From NCBI GenBank assembly GCA_903927855.1, contig CAIYOL010000400.1, forward strand, positions 1-5,295: a stretch of DNA of 5,295 nucleotides, given 5' to 3'. Source of the stretch: an uncultured Planctomycetota bacterium. GTDB taxonomy: Bacteria; Planctomycetota; Phycisphaerae; Sedimentisphaerales; Anaerobacaceae. Both the position numbers and the translations under genes were made by a program. This document shows, piece by piece, positions 1-5,295 of the stretch (positions are counted from its first letter, which is position 1; every line of letters starts with the position of its first letter). The notes below the pieces were generated by a model, which had not been told where the DNA came from, searched no databases, and was given only the letters and a program-made list of their open reading frames with translations.

Positions 1-8
1 ACAGAGGG

Positions 9-37
9 GAATACCTAAGATAGTTAGGTATTCTTTT
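9..37 (+). terminator. Rho-independent terminator of an upstream gene outside the window
   Basis: A perfect 10-bp inverted repeat, GAATACCTAA (9-18) and TTAGGTATTC (24-33), is separated by a 5-nt loop and followed directly by TTTTATT. This is the classic intrinsic terminator layout for a plus-strand transcript. The other side of the hairpin has no T-run for the minus strand, so it should end a plus-strand gene lying just left of the window. That would make the protease gene at 443 an independent transcription unit. The stem is AT-rich, so its strength is moderate. Confidence 0.8.
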
Positions 38-44
38 ATTGTTC

Positions 45-72
45 TAGTCCTTTTGACTAATCGAAAGGACTA
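45..72. repeat. Perfect 9-bp inverted repeat
   Basis: TAGTCCTTT (45-53) and AAAGGACTA (64-72) are exact reverse complements around a 10-nt loop. It lies 11 bases after the upstream terminator. The only nearby T-run is a TTTT several bases beyond the stem, so it could be a second, weaker terminator in tandem, an operator, or a structured RNA segment. The sequence alone does not decide between these. Confidence 0.6.
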
Positions 73-134
73 CGAGCATTTTATAAACGTAAGGGTTTTT
101 GGAATTGGGATTTGAGAACTTGGTTTTTTGGAAG

Positions 135-157
135 TGGGTCCCCTGTACTGGGTCCCC
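135..157. repeat. Short tandem direct repeat TGGGTCCCC
   Basis: The nonamer TGGGTCCCC occurs at 135-143 and again at 149-157, a 14-base period with the spacer TGTAC. The unit contains the near-palindrome GGGTCCC. The second copy also forms the left arm of a larger stem with 200-208, so it may be part of the GC-rich structured element just downstream rather than a separate repeat. Confidence 0.5.
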
Positions 158-165
158 GCTAACGA

Positions 166-195
166 CCCTCCTTCGTTGAAACTACGGAGGGCAGG
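166..195. repeat. Hairpin element, copy 1
   Basis: The element reads 6-nt arm CCCTCC (166-171), then TTCG, a short loop, CTAC, the complementary arm GGAGGG (186-191) and the trailing CAGG (192-195). An outer stem, GGTCCCCGC (151-159) with GCGGGGATC (200-208), nine pairs including one G-T, encloses it. The same plan recurs 49 bases downstream with different stem bases. This looks like a short palindromic intergenic repeat or a structured RNA. The strand cannot be assigned. Confidence 0.55.
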
Positions 196-214
196 CTATG
201 CGGGGATCTGCGCT

Positions 215-246
215 TCCGCCGTCGCCTGGGGGCTATGGCGGACAGG
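215..246. repeat. Hairpin element, copy 2
   Basis: The arm TCCGCC (215-220) is followed by GTCG, a G-rich loop, CTAT, the complementary arm GGCGGA (237-242) and CAGG (243-246). Pairing extends inward (G-T, T-A, one mismatch, then GCC with GGC) to give a near-continuous 12-bp stem with a 4-nt loop. It keeps the xTCG, CTAy and CAGG positions of copy 1, while both stem arms change together. No T-run follows immediately, so it is not a typical terminator. Confidence 0.6.
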
Positions 247-332
247 TCGCTTCGAGATTTTTGCTCTTACCCCCCTGCGCATTTGATTGATTTTTTTAGA
301 ACCATTTTCACTTAGGCAGCCTTGATTTTTTC

Positions 333-360
333 TTGACAGATATAAGCAAAAGAATATAGT
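333..360 (+). promoter_or_regulatory. Sigma-70-type promoter for the protease gene
   Basis: TTGACA (333-338) is a perfect -35 box, and TATAGT (355-360) matches the -10 consensus in five of six positions, with a 16-base spacer. T-runs lie just upstream (326-331). Transcription would start near 367, giving a leader of about 75 nt before the protease start codon. It is the best promoter match in the window. Its presence, with the terminator at 9-37, suggests the protease is transcribed alone under housekeeping control. Confidence 0.75.
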
Positions 361-394
361 CAAATTCGAATCCTGGGGAAGCAAATGATTGATA

Positions 395-409
395 GGCTAT
401 TGTATAGCC
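395..409 (+). repeat. Leader hairpin upstream of the protease start
   Basis: GGCTAT (395-400) and ATAGCC (404-409) form a perfect 6-bp inverted repeat with a 3-nt loop, about 30 nt downstream of the predicted transcription start and 33 nt before the ATG. It could be an operator or a 5'-leader hairpin that stabilises the mRNA. It leaves the ribosome-binding region free and has no U-run, so attenuation is not indicated. Confidence 0.5.
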
Positions 410-442
410 GAGCTTGTAATATGGGAAAGCGGGGATTAAGTC

Positions 443-3016
443 ATGCATGTTAGAAATCTCAAGTCAATTATTGTGATAGTCGCTCTGCTGGCAGTCGGTG
501 TTTCAGGTAATGACTTGGTTAAATACCAAGCGGCGGTCGATTCGAAATTCAGTGGAACCCCTGCCGCCGGTCAATACCTTATGGAAATTCCGCTCGCGCC
601 TATCTGTTTGAACGGAGCATTTCACATAAGCGTCAGCAACCTGACGGGTTCTGTGGAAGGAACTTTAACTATTTCAACTGACGCGAAGGGTTCGGTCAGC
701 GGACAACTTGAAATCGGAGGGCAGACACTTGCCGTAACGGGCAAGTTCAAATCCACGGCATCACTGCAAAGTCTCTCACTTAGTGCTTCCTCAAATACAG
801 ACAAGTTAACCTTGAGGGGTACATTACATGGGACTTTGTTCACTGGTACGACGAGCGGCAAAGGGCTTATTGCGCCGGGGCGAGGAACCTTTACGCTCGA
901 TGTATCCACGGCGTCGCCCATGGTTGCGAGCGTAAATCTCACTCTTACCAATGGTCTGAAAGGAGCTATCAGCGGCTTCGGTACGGCGACGGTCTGCGAT
1001 ATATCACTTCCCATTACTGCTACCGGTAAGGTGGGAAGTAAATCGAATCTGAATCTGAAGGGGACGTCGTTCTCCTTTTCCGGGAAAGGACACCAAGATT
1101 TAGGTAAGGACTTTTTGTGGAAAGCGACTGGGTTCGGCGCGAAAGCGAGCGGAACCAATCTATTGTTCGAGATCGAGGCTCCTTACTTCACATGCGATGC
1201 GGAGATCAGTCGTCCGCCACAAGGTCCGATGGAAGTCACCATTCCAGACGGCAACGTAATCCAAGATGGGACGGATCAATTGTTAGTATTCTTAGATTCC
1301 GCTGCCACCACCGACGATATGATGGCTATCGCATCCATTCTAAGCGACGCAAACGCAAGTGTGGTGGGCGAAATCCCATCCATTCACGAGTTACAAATCG
1401 AGATGCAGGACGTCAACCAATTGTCGAACCTGATTACATTGTTAGAAGCTTCCCCAGGGGTTCTGTATGCCGGCCCCAACCTTTTTGTTCAATACGATAC
1501 ATGTTCTGGAACCGGTGTTCAGGGAGTCAATTGGGCTGCGGCTGACAATTTACTTGTCTATCCAACCAAAGCCAGTAACGTTGTGATTGGCATTCTTGAT
1601 TGCTTCAGTGAACCCATGCCAGGCAGCAAAAAATCACACGGCGAGGTGGTCGAGGCGTTCCTTAAGGATTCCGTTGGTTCAGCGCTTTCCTCGCAGGTGA
1701 AGCGTGTTGCCAGTACTTGCGGTTTGGATGCACATGGTATTCTGACCGCAGCAGCAAATTTTGTTCTGGCCAATCCTGGGAAAAAGGTGGTCCTTAATGC
1801 GTCAATAGGTTCCGGCTCATCGGCTCCCTTCGCAGCGGAAATCTTCTGGTATAAGCACTTCAAATTTCTTGCTCAGGCTCTGAAGCAACAATTCGGCGAC
1901 AGAGTTATTTTTGTAAAATCGGCTGGAAATCAGGGCTTTACTGATGACATACCGGCGGACCCGAATGTGGTCGGATGCAATTTTGTTAAAGTAGGCGGAT
2001 TAGACCACAGCAGTCCAACAGAGGCCTCGAAATCATACAATAGCAATAAAGGGCCCGGGATTTCTGTCTTCGCCCCGTCATGCGGTGTTACCCCTGATAC
2101 ACATTTTTCATCGGAGATGTATGACGGCACCTCCTTTGCCGCTCCGCAAGTCGCGGGTCAACTTGCGGCGCTTTTGGCGAAGTATCCTTCATTGTCCGGT
2201 TGCGATGTTGCCGACCAGTTAGCCAATTTGCCGGAGGTAAACGGCTTCAGAAGATTTGACGGGAAACAGTTGGATACATTGGTGCTCGACGTTGCGATGG
2301 CTGACTGCAACTATGCAATCTCTCCAAGTACCAAGAGCTTTTCTGAAAACAGCGGCAGCGGCAGTGTGACCGTCACAACGTCTAAAGGCTGTCCCTGGAC
2401 GGCAACCAGTAATGATGGGTGGATCACGGTTACCTCAATTAAAAGCGGCAATGGAAATGGGACGGTCGGCTACTCTGTGACAGCAAATAATGGAACCGAT
2501 GGGCGCACCGGGACAATAACCATAGCCGGGAAGACATTTACCGTCCAGCAAGGGGCGGGAGTCGTTCTAATGGATGATACGATGACAAGTGCTCTGCCTC
2601 CATTTACTTGTCCTACAGCCCCTGCGAGCGCTTACACATTCGTGAAAAGCGACGCCCAGGCCAATGTGTGGGTTGACATCGATAATGTTGCGCCCGGAGA
2701 TGTTATACAATGGATATGGCGTAAACCGAATGGCCAGGTCTATCTCAAAGATACTACGAATATCAGCGTCACAGGCGAATATTGCTTCTGGGACACGATG
2801 TATATTTCCGGTTACGTTCCCTCTTCAACCCCGGGCAATTGGACCGTAAGTGTTGTGTACAATGGAATAGTCCTCGTAACAGAGGGCTTTCTCATCTTCA
2901 GCGGGCAATGTACCGGCATGGATGATTATCTAGCTTGCGTGCCCTGCAATACGGATGCTGATTGCGGGCTAAATTATTGCTGGCATAACAATCCTCCTGC
3001 TCCATTCTGTCCATAG
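443..3016 (+). CDS. Exported multidomain subtilase (S8 family serine protease) with BACON-like domain
   Basis: This 857-residue protein is a predicted secreted endopeptidase. Residues 1-22 are a Sec signal peptide (two basic residues, hydrophobic core IIVIVALLAV, likely cut near VSG/ND). Residues 66-250 are a beta-rich, Gly/Thr/Ser-rich region with two related halves (about 74-143 and 165-241). Residues 278-352 resemble an S8 (I9/fervidolysin-type) prodomain. The catalytic domain spans about 375-615: Asp386 (GILDC), His399 (SHGEVV), oxyanion Asn496 (SAGNQG) and nucleophile Ser564 (GTSFAAPQVAG), plus the core strand VVLNASIG around Asn452. Residues 623-703 match the BACON pattern (SPSTKSFSENSGSGSVTV, CPWTA, WITV, GRTGTITIAGKTFTVQQ). 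Residues 723-820 look like an Ig-like fold with a PNG loop and PGNWTVSV. Residues 823-857 contain six Cys. The Asp-His gap is only 13 residues, against about 30 in classic subtilisins. The start is the first in-frame ATG ahead of the signal peptide, with a weak purine-rich GCGGGG upstream. The substrate is unknown. Confidence 0.92.
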   Translation: MHVRNLKSIIVIVALLAVGVSGNDLVKYQAAVDSKFSGTPAAGQYLMEIPLAPICLNGAFHISVSNLTGSVEGTLTISTDAKGSVSGQLEIGGQTLAVTGKFKSTASLQSLSLSASSNTDKLTLRGTLHGTLFTGTTSGKGLIAPGRGTFTLDVSTASPMVASVNLTLTNGLKGAISGFGTATVCDISLPITATGKVGSKSNLNLKGTSFSFSGKGHQDLGKDFLWKATGFGAKASGTNLLFEIEAPYFTCDAEISRPPQGPMEVTIPDGNVIQDGTDQLLVFLDSAATTDDMMAIASILSDANASVVGEIPSIHELQIEMQDVNQLSNLITLLEASPGVLYAGPNLFVQYDTCSGTGVQGVNWAAADNLLVYPTKASNVVIGILDCFSEPMPGSKKSHGEVVEAFLKDSVGSALSSQVKRVASTCGLDAHGILTAAANFVLANPGKKVVLNASIGSGSSAPFAAEIFWYKHFKFLAQALKQQFGDRVIFVKSAGNQGFTDDIPADPNVVGCNFVKVGGLDHSSPTEASKSYNSNKGPGISVFAPSCGVTPDTHFSSEMYDGTSFAAPQVAGQLAALLAKYPSLSGCDVADQLANLPEVNGFRRFDGKQLDTLVLDVAMADCNYAISPSTKSFSENSGSGSVTVTTSKGCPWTATSNDGWITVTSIKSGNGNGTVGYSVTANNGTDGRTGTITIAGKTFTVQQGAGVVLMDDTMTSALPPFTCPTAPASAYTFVKSDAQANVWVDIDNVAPGDVIQWIWRKPNGQVYLKDTTNISVTGEYCFWDTMYISGYVPSSTPGNWTVSVVYNGIVLVTEGFLIFSGQCTGMDDYLACVPCNTDADCGLNYCWHNNPPAPFCP

Positions 3017-3027
3017 ATTCATTGAAT

Positions 3028-3073
3028 AAAAAACGGCCGCGGTGGAAGGAAATGGCGGTATTGCCGCCGCCAC
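3028..3073 (-). terminator. Possible terminator for the GH10 gene
   Basis: On the minus strand an inner stem GGCGG/CCGCC (3064-3068 with 3054-3058, 5-nt loop) sits inside an outer GTGG/CCAC pairing (3070-3073 with 3042-3045) and is followed, after a GC-rich CGCGGCCG, by six T's (plus-strand A-run 3028-3033). It lies about 115 bases beyond the GH10 stop and just after the convergent protease stop. The 8-nt gap between stem parts and the distance from stem to T-run make it imperfect. For the plus strand only a weak GTTTAACTTT follows the hairpin. Confidence 0.4.
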
Positions 3074-3185
3074 GTTTAACTTTAATACGTGTTCTTTTAC
3101 GCTGGCGATAAAAAAATTCCTACTGGTTTCAGCGACGTTGACTTCGGCGGATAAAAGATTGCCGGGGCTAATCGAGAGAATATCG

Positions 3186-4418
3186 TTATTTAAGATTTGC
3201 CTGTATCGATTTATCCTTCTTGCGGAGAGTTACTTTCTTTTCCTGTCCATTTGCGGTGATTATATAATCGCCGTAGAATGCGTGTGTTTTGAATGTTCCG
3301 TTTTTGTCGGCTTTTCCGGAAGTTTTAGTCCACCACTTGTTAAAAACGAGGTCGCGATAAGCCCGGCCGAGGGGGGCGATTGACCAGTCTTTTTTCCACA
3401 GGGCGGCATTAGGCCTCCACATAGCCCCTGCCCAGAAGCCCCAGAATACAATGGCTTCGACGCTGGGGTGCGCGAAGAGAATCGTAAAGAATTTTCGAAG
3501 CTCATTGACCTTTGTTTTGTCATCTTTGTAATCGAAATCACATTCGGTGATTTTAATGGGGAGGTTGAAGACAGCAAACTGGTCGAGCGTTCTCTGCAAT
3601 TCCTCGGCGGGGGTGAGCCACTTATTGAAATAGCCGAAGTGTCCCTGCATTCCGATTCCATCGATGGGGACGCCATTTTCGAGAAGGTATTTGATTTGCT
3701 TGAAATAGACGAGGGCATTATAACCGCCATCGACGAGGATTCCGTAATCATTCGCATAGAGAATGATATCAGGGTTGCCGAACTTAGACATATAAGCCAT
3801 TTCGTTGATGATTCCGTAGCCGAGGCGGCGGCGGAAGAACTCGCCGTGCACCATTTCGTTGTTGAGGTCGAACTCATCGATACGGCCTTTGAAATGTTTA
3901 GTAACGCCGATGGCGCGGCGGTTGATTGCCGCACGCAGCCGGTCGTTATCGAGGTTTCTCAGCCAGGGCATAATGTGCTCGTCCATTTCCCAGAAGATGC
4001 AGTGTCCCCGCATAGGTATGTTGAGGTCGCGGCAGATTTCCCAGATTCTGTCGGCTAAGGTATAATCGACGACGCCGGCCTTTTTTTCGCACTCGTACCA
4101 TTTGAGGGCGTTTTCGTGGACGGCATAGTTGAAGTTTTCGGAGAAGGTTTTGAGGAACATTTTTCTATCTTTGCCTTTGAGGGCGTCAACATCGGTTTCA
4201 GCAAGGCGATTTGTAATCGCGGTGCCGAATTGGAATTCGTGGCGGGTCTGCTGGACCTTAACAACGGAGCCGGGTTTGGTCTTTACTATGATATCGCCCA
4301 TCCGGATTTCGGCGATACGGGCTTCTATCGCGGAAGGCGTAAGCTTAGCTGAAACATCGCCCAAAGCAAAGGCGGCAGGGTCCGGGTCCGAACGGGTTTT
4401 TACAAATTTTTCATTCAT
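3186..4418 (-). CDS. GH10 family endo-1,4-beta-xylanase-like glycosidase, no signal peptide
   Basis: This 410-residue protein is a predicted retaining GH10 hydrolase acting on xylan or xylo-oligosaccharides. Residues 20-70 form an N-terminal beta module leading into the FGTAITN strand. GH10 landmarks follow in order: ENALKW (102-107), RGHCIFWE (137-144), acid/base Glu188 in DLNNE, GMQGH (256-260), nucleophile Glu292 in KITECD, and VFWGFW (324-329). The 104-residue spacing of the two glutamates is usual for GH10. The canonical His after the Trp in HxxxWH is Glu144 here. Residues 361-410 form a short Lys-rich beta tail. The start is fixed: an in-frame TAA lies five codons upstream of the ATG with no other start between, and AAAGAG is a weak ribosome site. 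The N-terminus (MNEKFVKTRSDPDP) has no hydrophobic segment, so Sec export is not predicted. A cytoplasmic role on imported oligosaccharides, or a lost signal, is inferred. The gene is convergent with the protease and divergent from the 98-residue gene. Confidence 0.9.
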   Translation of the reverse strand: MNEKFVKTRSDPDPAAFALGDVSAKLTPSAIEARIAEIRMGDIIVKTKPGSVVKVQQTRHEFQFGTAITNRLAETDVDALKGKDRKMFLKTFSENFNYAVHENALKWYECEKKAGVVDYTLADRIWEICRDLNIPMRGHCIFWEMDEHIMPWLRNLDNDRLRAAINRRAIGVTKHFKGRIDEFDLNNEMVHGEFFRRRLGYGIINEMAYMSKFGNPDIILYANDYGILVDGGYNALVYFKQIKYLLENGVPIDGIGMQGHFGYFNKWLTPAEELQRTLDQFAVFNLPIKITECDFDYKDDKTKVNELRKFFTILFAHPSVEAIVFWGFWAGAMWRPNAALWKKDWSIAPLGRAYRDLVFNKWWTKTSGKADKNGTFKTHAFYGDYIITANGQEKKVTLRKKDKSIQANLK

Positions 4419-4474
4419 AACTTGCGCTCTTTATTTAAAGTTGAGTAACGTTTATGCTTACAAACGGCTGGTTA

Positions 4475-4502
4475 TCTTTACTTATGAGCCGAGAAAAGTC
4501 AA
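4475..4502 (-). promoter_or_regulatory. Candidate promoter for the GH10 gene
   Basis: Reading the minus strand, TTGACT (4502-4497) is a five-of-six match to the -35 box and TAAAGA (4480-4475) lies 16 bases downstream as a poor -10 (three of six). Transcription would begin near 4468, about 50 nt before the ATG. The good -35 with a weak -10 would suit a regulated promoter, but the match is too weak to be firm. Confidence 0.35.
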
Positions 4503-4509
4503 GCCAAAA

Positions 4510-4529
4510 CGTGGCAACCGCTCTCCACG
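4510..4529. repeat. Inverted repeat CGTGG-N10-CCACG in the divergent promoter region
   Basis: CGTGG (4510-4514) and CCACG (4525-4529) are exact reverse complements separated by 10 bases, with the arms about one and a half helical turns apart. A further AAAAC/GTTTT pairing (4506-4510 with 4535-4539) could extend the outer stem. It lies just upstream of the candidate GH10 -35 box and before the candidate promoter of the 98-residue gene, where a regulator controlling either direction could bind. Chance occurrence is also possible. Confidence 0.3.
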
Positions 4530-4556
4530 AAGGGGTTTTAATTTGTAGAAAATTTG

Positions 4557-4585
4557 TTGCAATATTGGGGCTTGGCGGTTAAGAT
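4557..4585 (+). promoter_or_regulatory. Candidate promoter for the 98-residue gene
   Basis: TTGCAA (4557-4562) and TAAGAT (4580-4585) are each four-of-six matches to the -35 and -10 boxes, with a 17-base spacer. Predicted transcription starts near 4592, leaving a leader of about 19 nt that contains the GAGAG ribosome-binding sequence before the ATG at 4611. The position is right, but the match is modest. Confidence 0.3.
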
Positions 4586-4610
4586 TTTGAATAAATCGAG
4601 AGAGAAATAA

Positions 4611-4907
4611 ATGGCTGAGCCGAGCAGAAATAAAGACAAGGGCGGCAAAAGCGCTGTCAGCAAAGTTGTGAGCGATTTTGTCAATGGGCTGAGCGAAGAG
4701 CACCGTATGCTGATTGTTCTGAAGGCGCAGCTGTATGACAGGACGTGGGAGCCGATGCTCGATGACCTGCGAAATCGGTTAGCCGGCAAGCCGTATATAT
4801 TCAAGCTGGCAAATCGAATACAAGACGATATCGAACGCATCGGGCAGATGCAGAAGTTCGAAGCTGAGCATAAAATTGATTTGGCGGACTATATTGATTT
4901 GCCGTGA
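4611..4907 (+). CDS. Small helical, charged protein of unknown function
   Basis: This is a 98-residue hypothetical protein. The first 15 residues are polar and basic (several Lys, Gly, Ser), probably disordered. Residues 15-45 and 46-86 read as amphipathic helices broken near the segment LAGKPYIFKL (57-66). The C-terminus ends in an acidic LADYIDLP. There is no signal peptide, membrane segment, Cys pair or enzymatic motif, so it is expected in the cytoplasm. The alternating charged and hydrophobic residues (SEEHRMLIVLKAQLYDR, then DDIERI) suggest a helical bundle or coiled-coil partner-binding protein. GAGAGAG about 8 bases before the ATG is a reasonable ribosome site. A propeller-protein gene follows after 65 bp with no terminator between, so co-transcription is likely. 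Small proteins of this style are, from memory, seen in planctomycetes, but I cannot name a family. Confidence 0.75.
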   Translation: MAEPSRNKDKGGKSAVSKVVSDFVNGLSEEHRMLIVLKAQLYDRTWEPMLDDLRNRLAGKPYIFKLANRIQDDIERIGQMQKFEAEHKIDLADYIDLP

Positions 4908-4972
4908 AGAGGGAAGAAAGAATTTGGAATTAAGAAGAGATTTTGTTTAAGATTCTGCGAGGAGATAAAAAG

Positions 4973-5295
4973 ATGATGAGATGCAGATTGGCGTTAGTGG
5001 CGGGTTTTTTTGTTTTCTGTATTGTTCCATACGGTACGGCTGCGGGGGATACGCAGCGGCTTGTTTCGCCTGAGCTGCTAAAGCAGGCTGATCTGGAAAT
5101 ATTGTGGGAGACCAAGCTGCCGATAAAGGAGGGGGAGACTCTGGAGCGATTATTTATTCCATTCGACTGCGCTAAGGGCAAGCTTGGTAATCGCATCTAC
5201 GGGCTTTCGAGCCAGAATTTTATGGTTAGTCTGAACAGGGAAAAGGGCAATGTGATATTCGGCAGGTCTGTTGCCGAGAGTGGTTTTCCGGTAGT
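4973..5295 (+). CDS. Exported PQQ-like beta-propeller protein, partial at right edge
   Basis: The frame is open from ATG at 4973 through the window end: 107 full codons, with the 3' part missing. Residues 1-24 are a Sec signal peptide (MMRCR, hydrophobic core LALVAGFFVFCIV, likely cleavage after TAA before GD). There is no lipobox. The mature start LLKQADLEILWETKLPIKEGETLERLFI, then RIYGLSSQNFMVSLNREKGNVIF (74-96), follows the WxxxLP and IYxLxxxNxxxxLNxxxG pattern of PQQ/BamB-type propeller blades. The protein is therefore probably a periplasmic or surface propeller, with ligand and partner unknown. AGGAG (4960-4964) sits 8 bases before the first of two adjacent ATGs, which favours the first. 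It lies downstream of the 98-residue gene and is likely in the same operon. The assignment rests on one or two blades only. Confidence 0.75.
   Translation, partial: MMRCRLALVAGFFVFCIVPYGTAAGDTQRLVSPELLKQADLEILWETKLPIKEGETLERLFIPFDCAKGKLGNRIYGLSSQNFMVSLNREKGNVIFGRSVAESGFPV

Larger units (their letters stand above)
38..442. other. Palindrome-rich intergenic region upstream of the protease
   Basis: About 400 bases lie between the upstream terminator and the protease start, with no convincing gene. A 62-codon minus-strand frame crosses the region but has no family resemblance and overlaps the hairpins and the promoter. Composition is uneven: a GC-rich island of about 100 bases (roughly 150-246) sits between AT-rich stretches with several T-runs. 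The island holds the hairpin elements listed separately. The AT-rich right half holds the promoter and leader of the protease gene. Nothing else was recognised in 73-130 or 247-330. Confidence 0.7.

Noticed and set aside
366..374. TTCGAATCC resembling a tRNA T-loop and 3' stem
   Set aside because: The preceding bases do not pair with the following CCTGG, and no acceptor, D or anticodon arm is visible. It lies in the leader of the protease gene, so it is taken as chance, with a small possibility of an att remnant.
196..384. 62-codon minus-strand open frame in the left intergenic region
   Set aside because: It crosses the hairpin element and the protease promoter, has no recognisable domain, and its composition reflects the palindromes.
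622..1158. 178-codon minus-strand open frame inside the protease gene
   Set aside because: It lies entirely opposite a well-supported coding region and encodes no recognisable domain.
3017..3027. ATTCA-T-TGAAT palindrome right after the protease stop
   Set aside because: A one-base loop cannot form a normal hairpin and no T-run follows, so it is not called a terminator.
3042..3383. 113-codon plus-strand frame in the convergent junction
   Set aside because: Most of it overlaps the end of the GH10 gene on the other strand. It has no convincing ribosome site or domain, and its start lies in the terminator-like hairpin.
3468..4058. 196-codon plus-strand open frame opposite the GH10 gene
   Set aside because: It is an antisense shadow of a gene with clear GH10 catalytic motifs, with acidic, low-information sequence.

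Overview
The window shows one complete secreted serine protease gene, one complete xylanase-family gene on the opposite strand, one small conserved-looking gene of unknown function, and the 5' end of a gene for an exported beta-propeller protein. No rRNA, intact tRNA, CRISPR array or insertion sequence was found. The mix of genes fits a Gram-negative, polysaccharide-degrading environmental bacterium: an exported subtilase with a BACON-type domain and Cys-rich tail, a GH10 enzyme with an extra N-terminal beta module, and a PQQ-type propeller. I infer the Planctomycetota (Phycisphaerae/Sedimentisphaerales-like) or a related PVC-type lineage. No marker gene is present to prove this.

Layout: positions 1-442 are non-coding and rich in palindromes. 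They begin with a perfect 10-bp terminator hairpin for a gene lying left of the window, followed by a 9-bp inverted repeat. Next come two tandem copies of a GC-rich hairpin element whose stems differ by compensating base changes, then a near-consensus sigma-70 promoter and a leader hairpin. Positions 443-3016 (+) encode an 857-residue multidomain subtilase. It has a signal peptide, a duplicated beta-rich region, an S8 prodomain, a catalytic domain with the D/H/N/S residues all present, a BACON-like domain, an Ig-like domain and a Cys-rich tail. Positions 3186-4418 (-) encode a GH10 glycosidase convergent with the protease. Their 169-bp junction holds a possible terminator for the minus strand.

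Positions 4419-4610 form a divergent promoter region with weak candidate promoters for both directions and a small inverted repeat. Positions 4611-4907 (+) encode a 98-residue helical, charged protein. It is followed 65 bp later, with no visible terminator, by a signal-peptide-bearing PQQ-like propeller gene that runs off the right edge; these two are probably co-transcribed.

The clearest unexplained signals are the covarying hairpin pair upstream of the protease, the very short Asp-His spacing of the protease, and the GH10 enzyme without any export signal.
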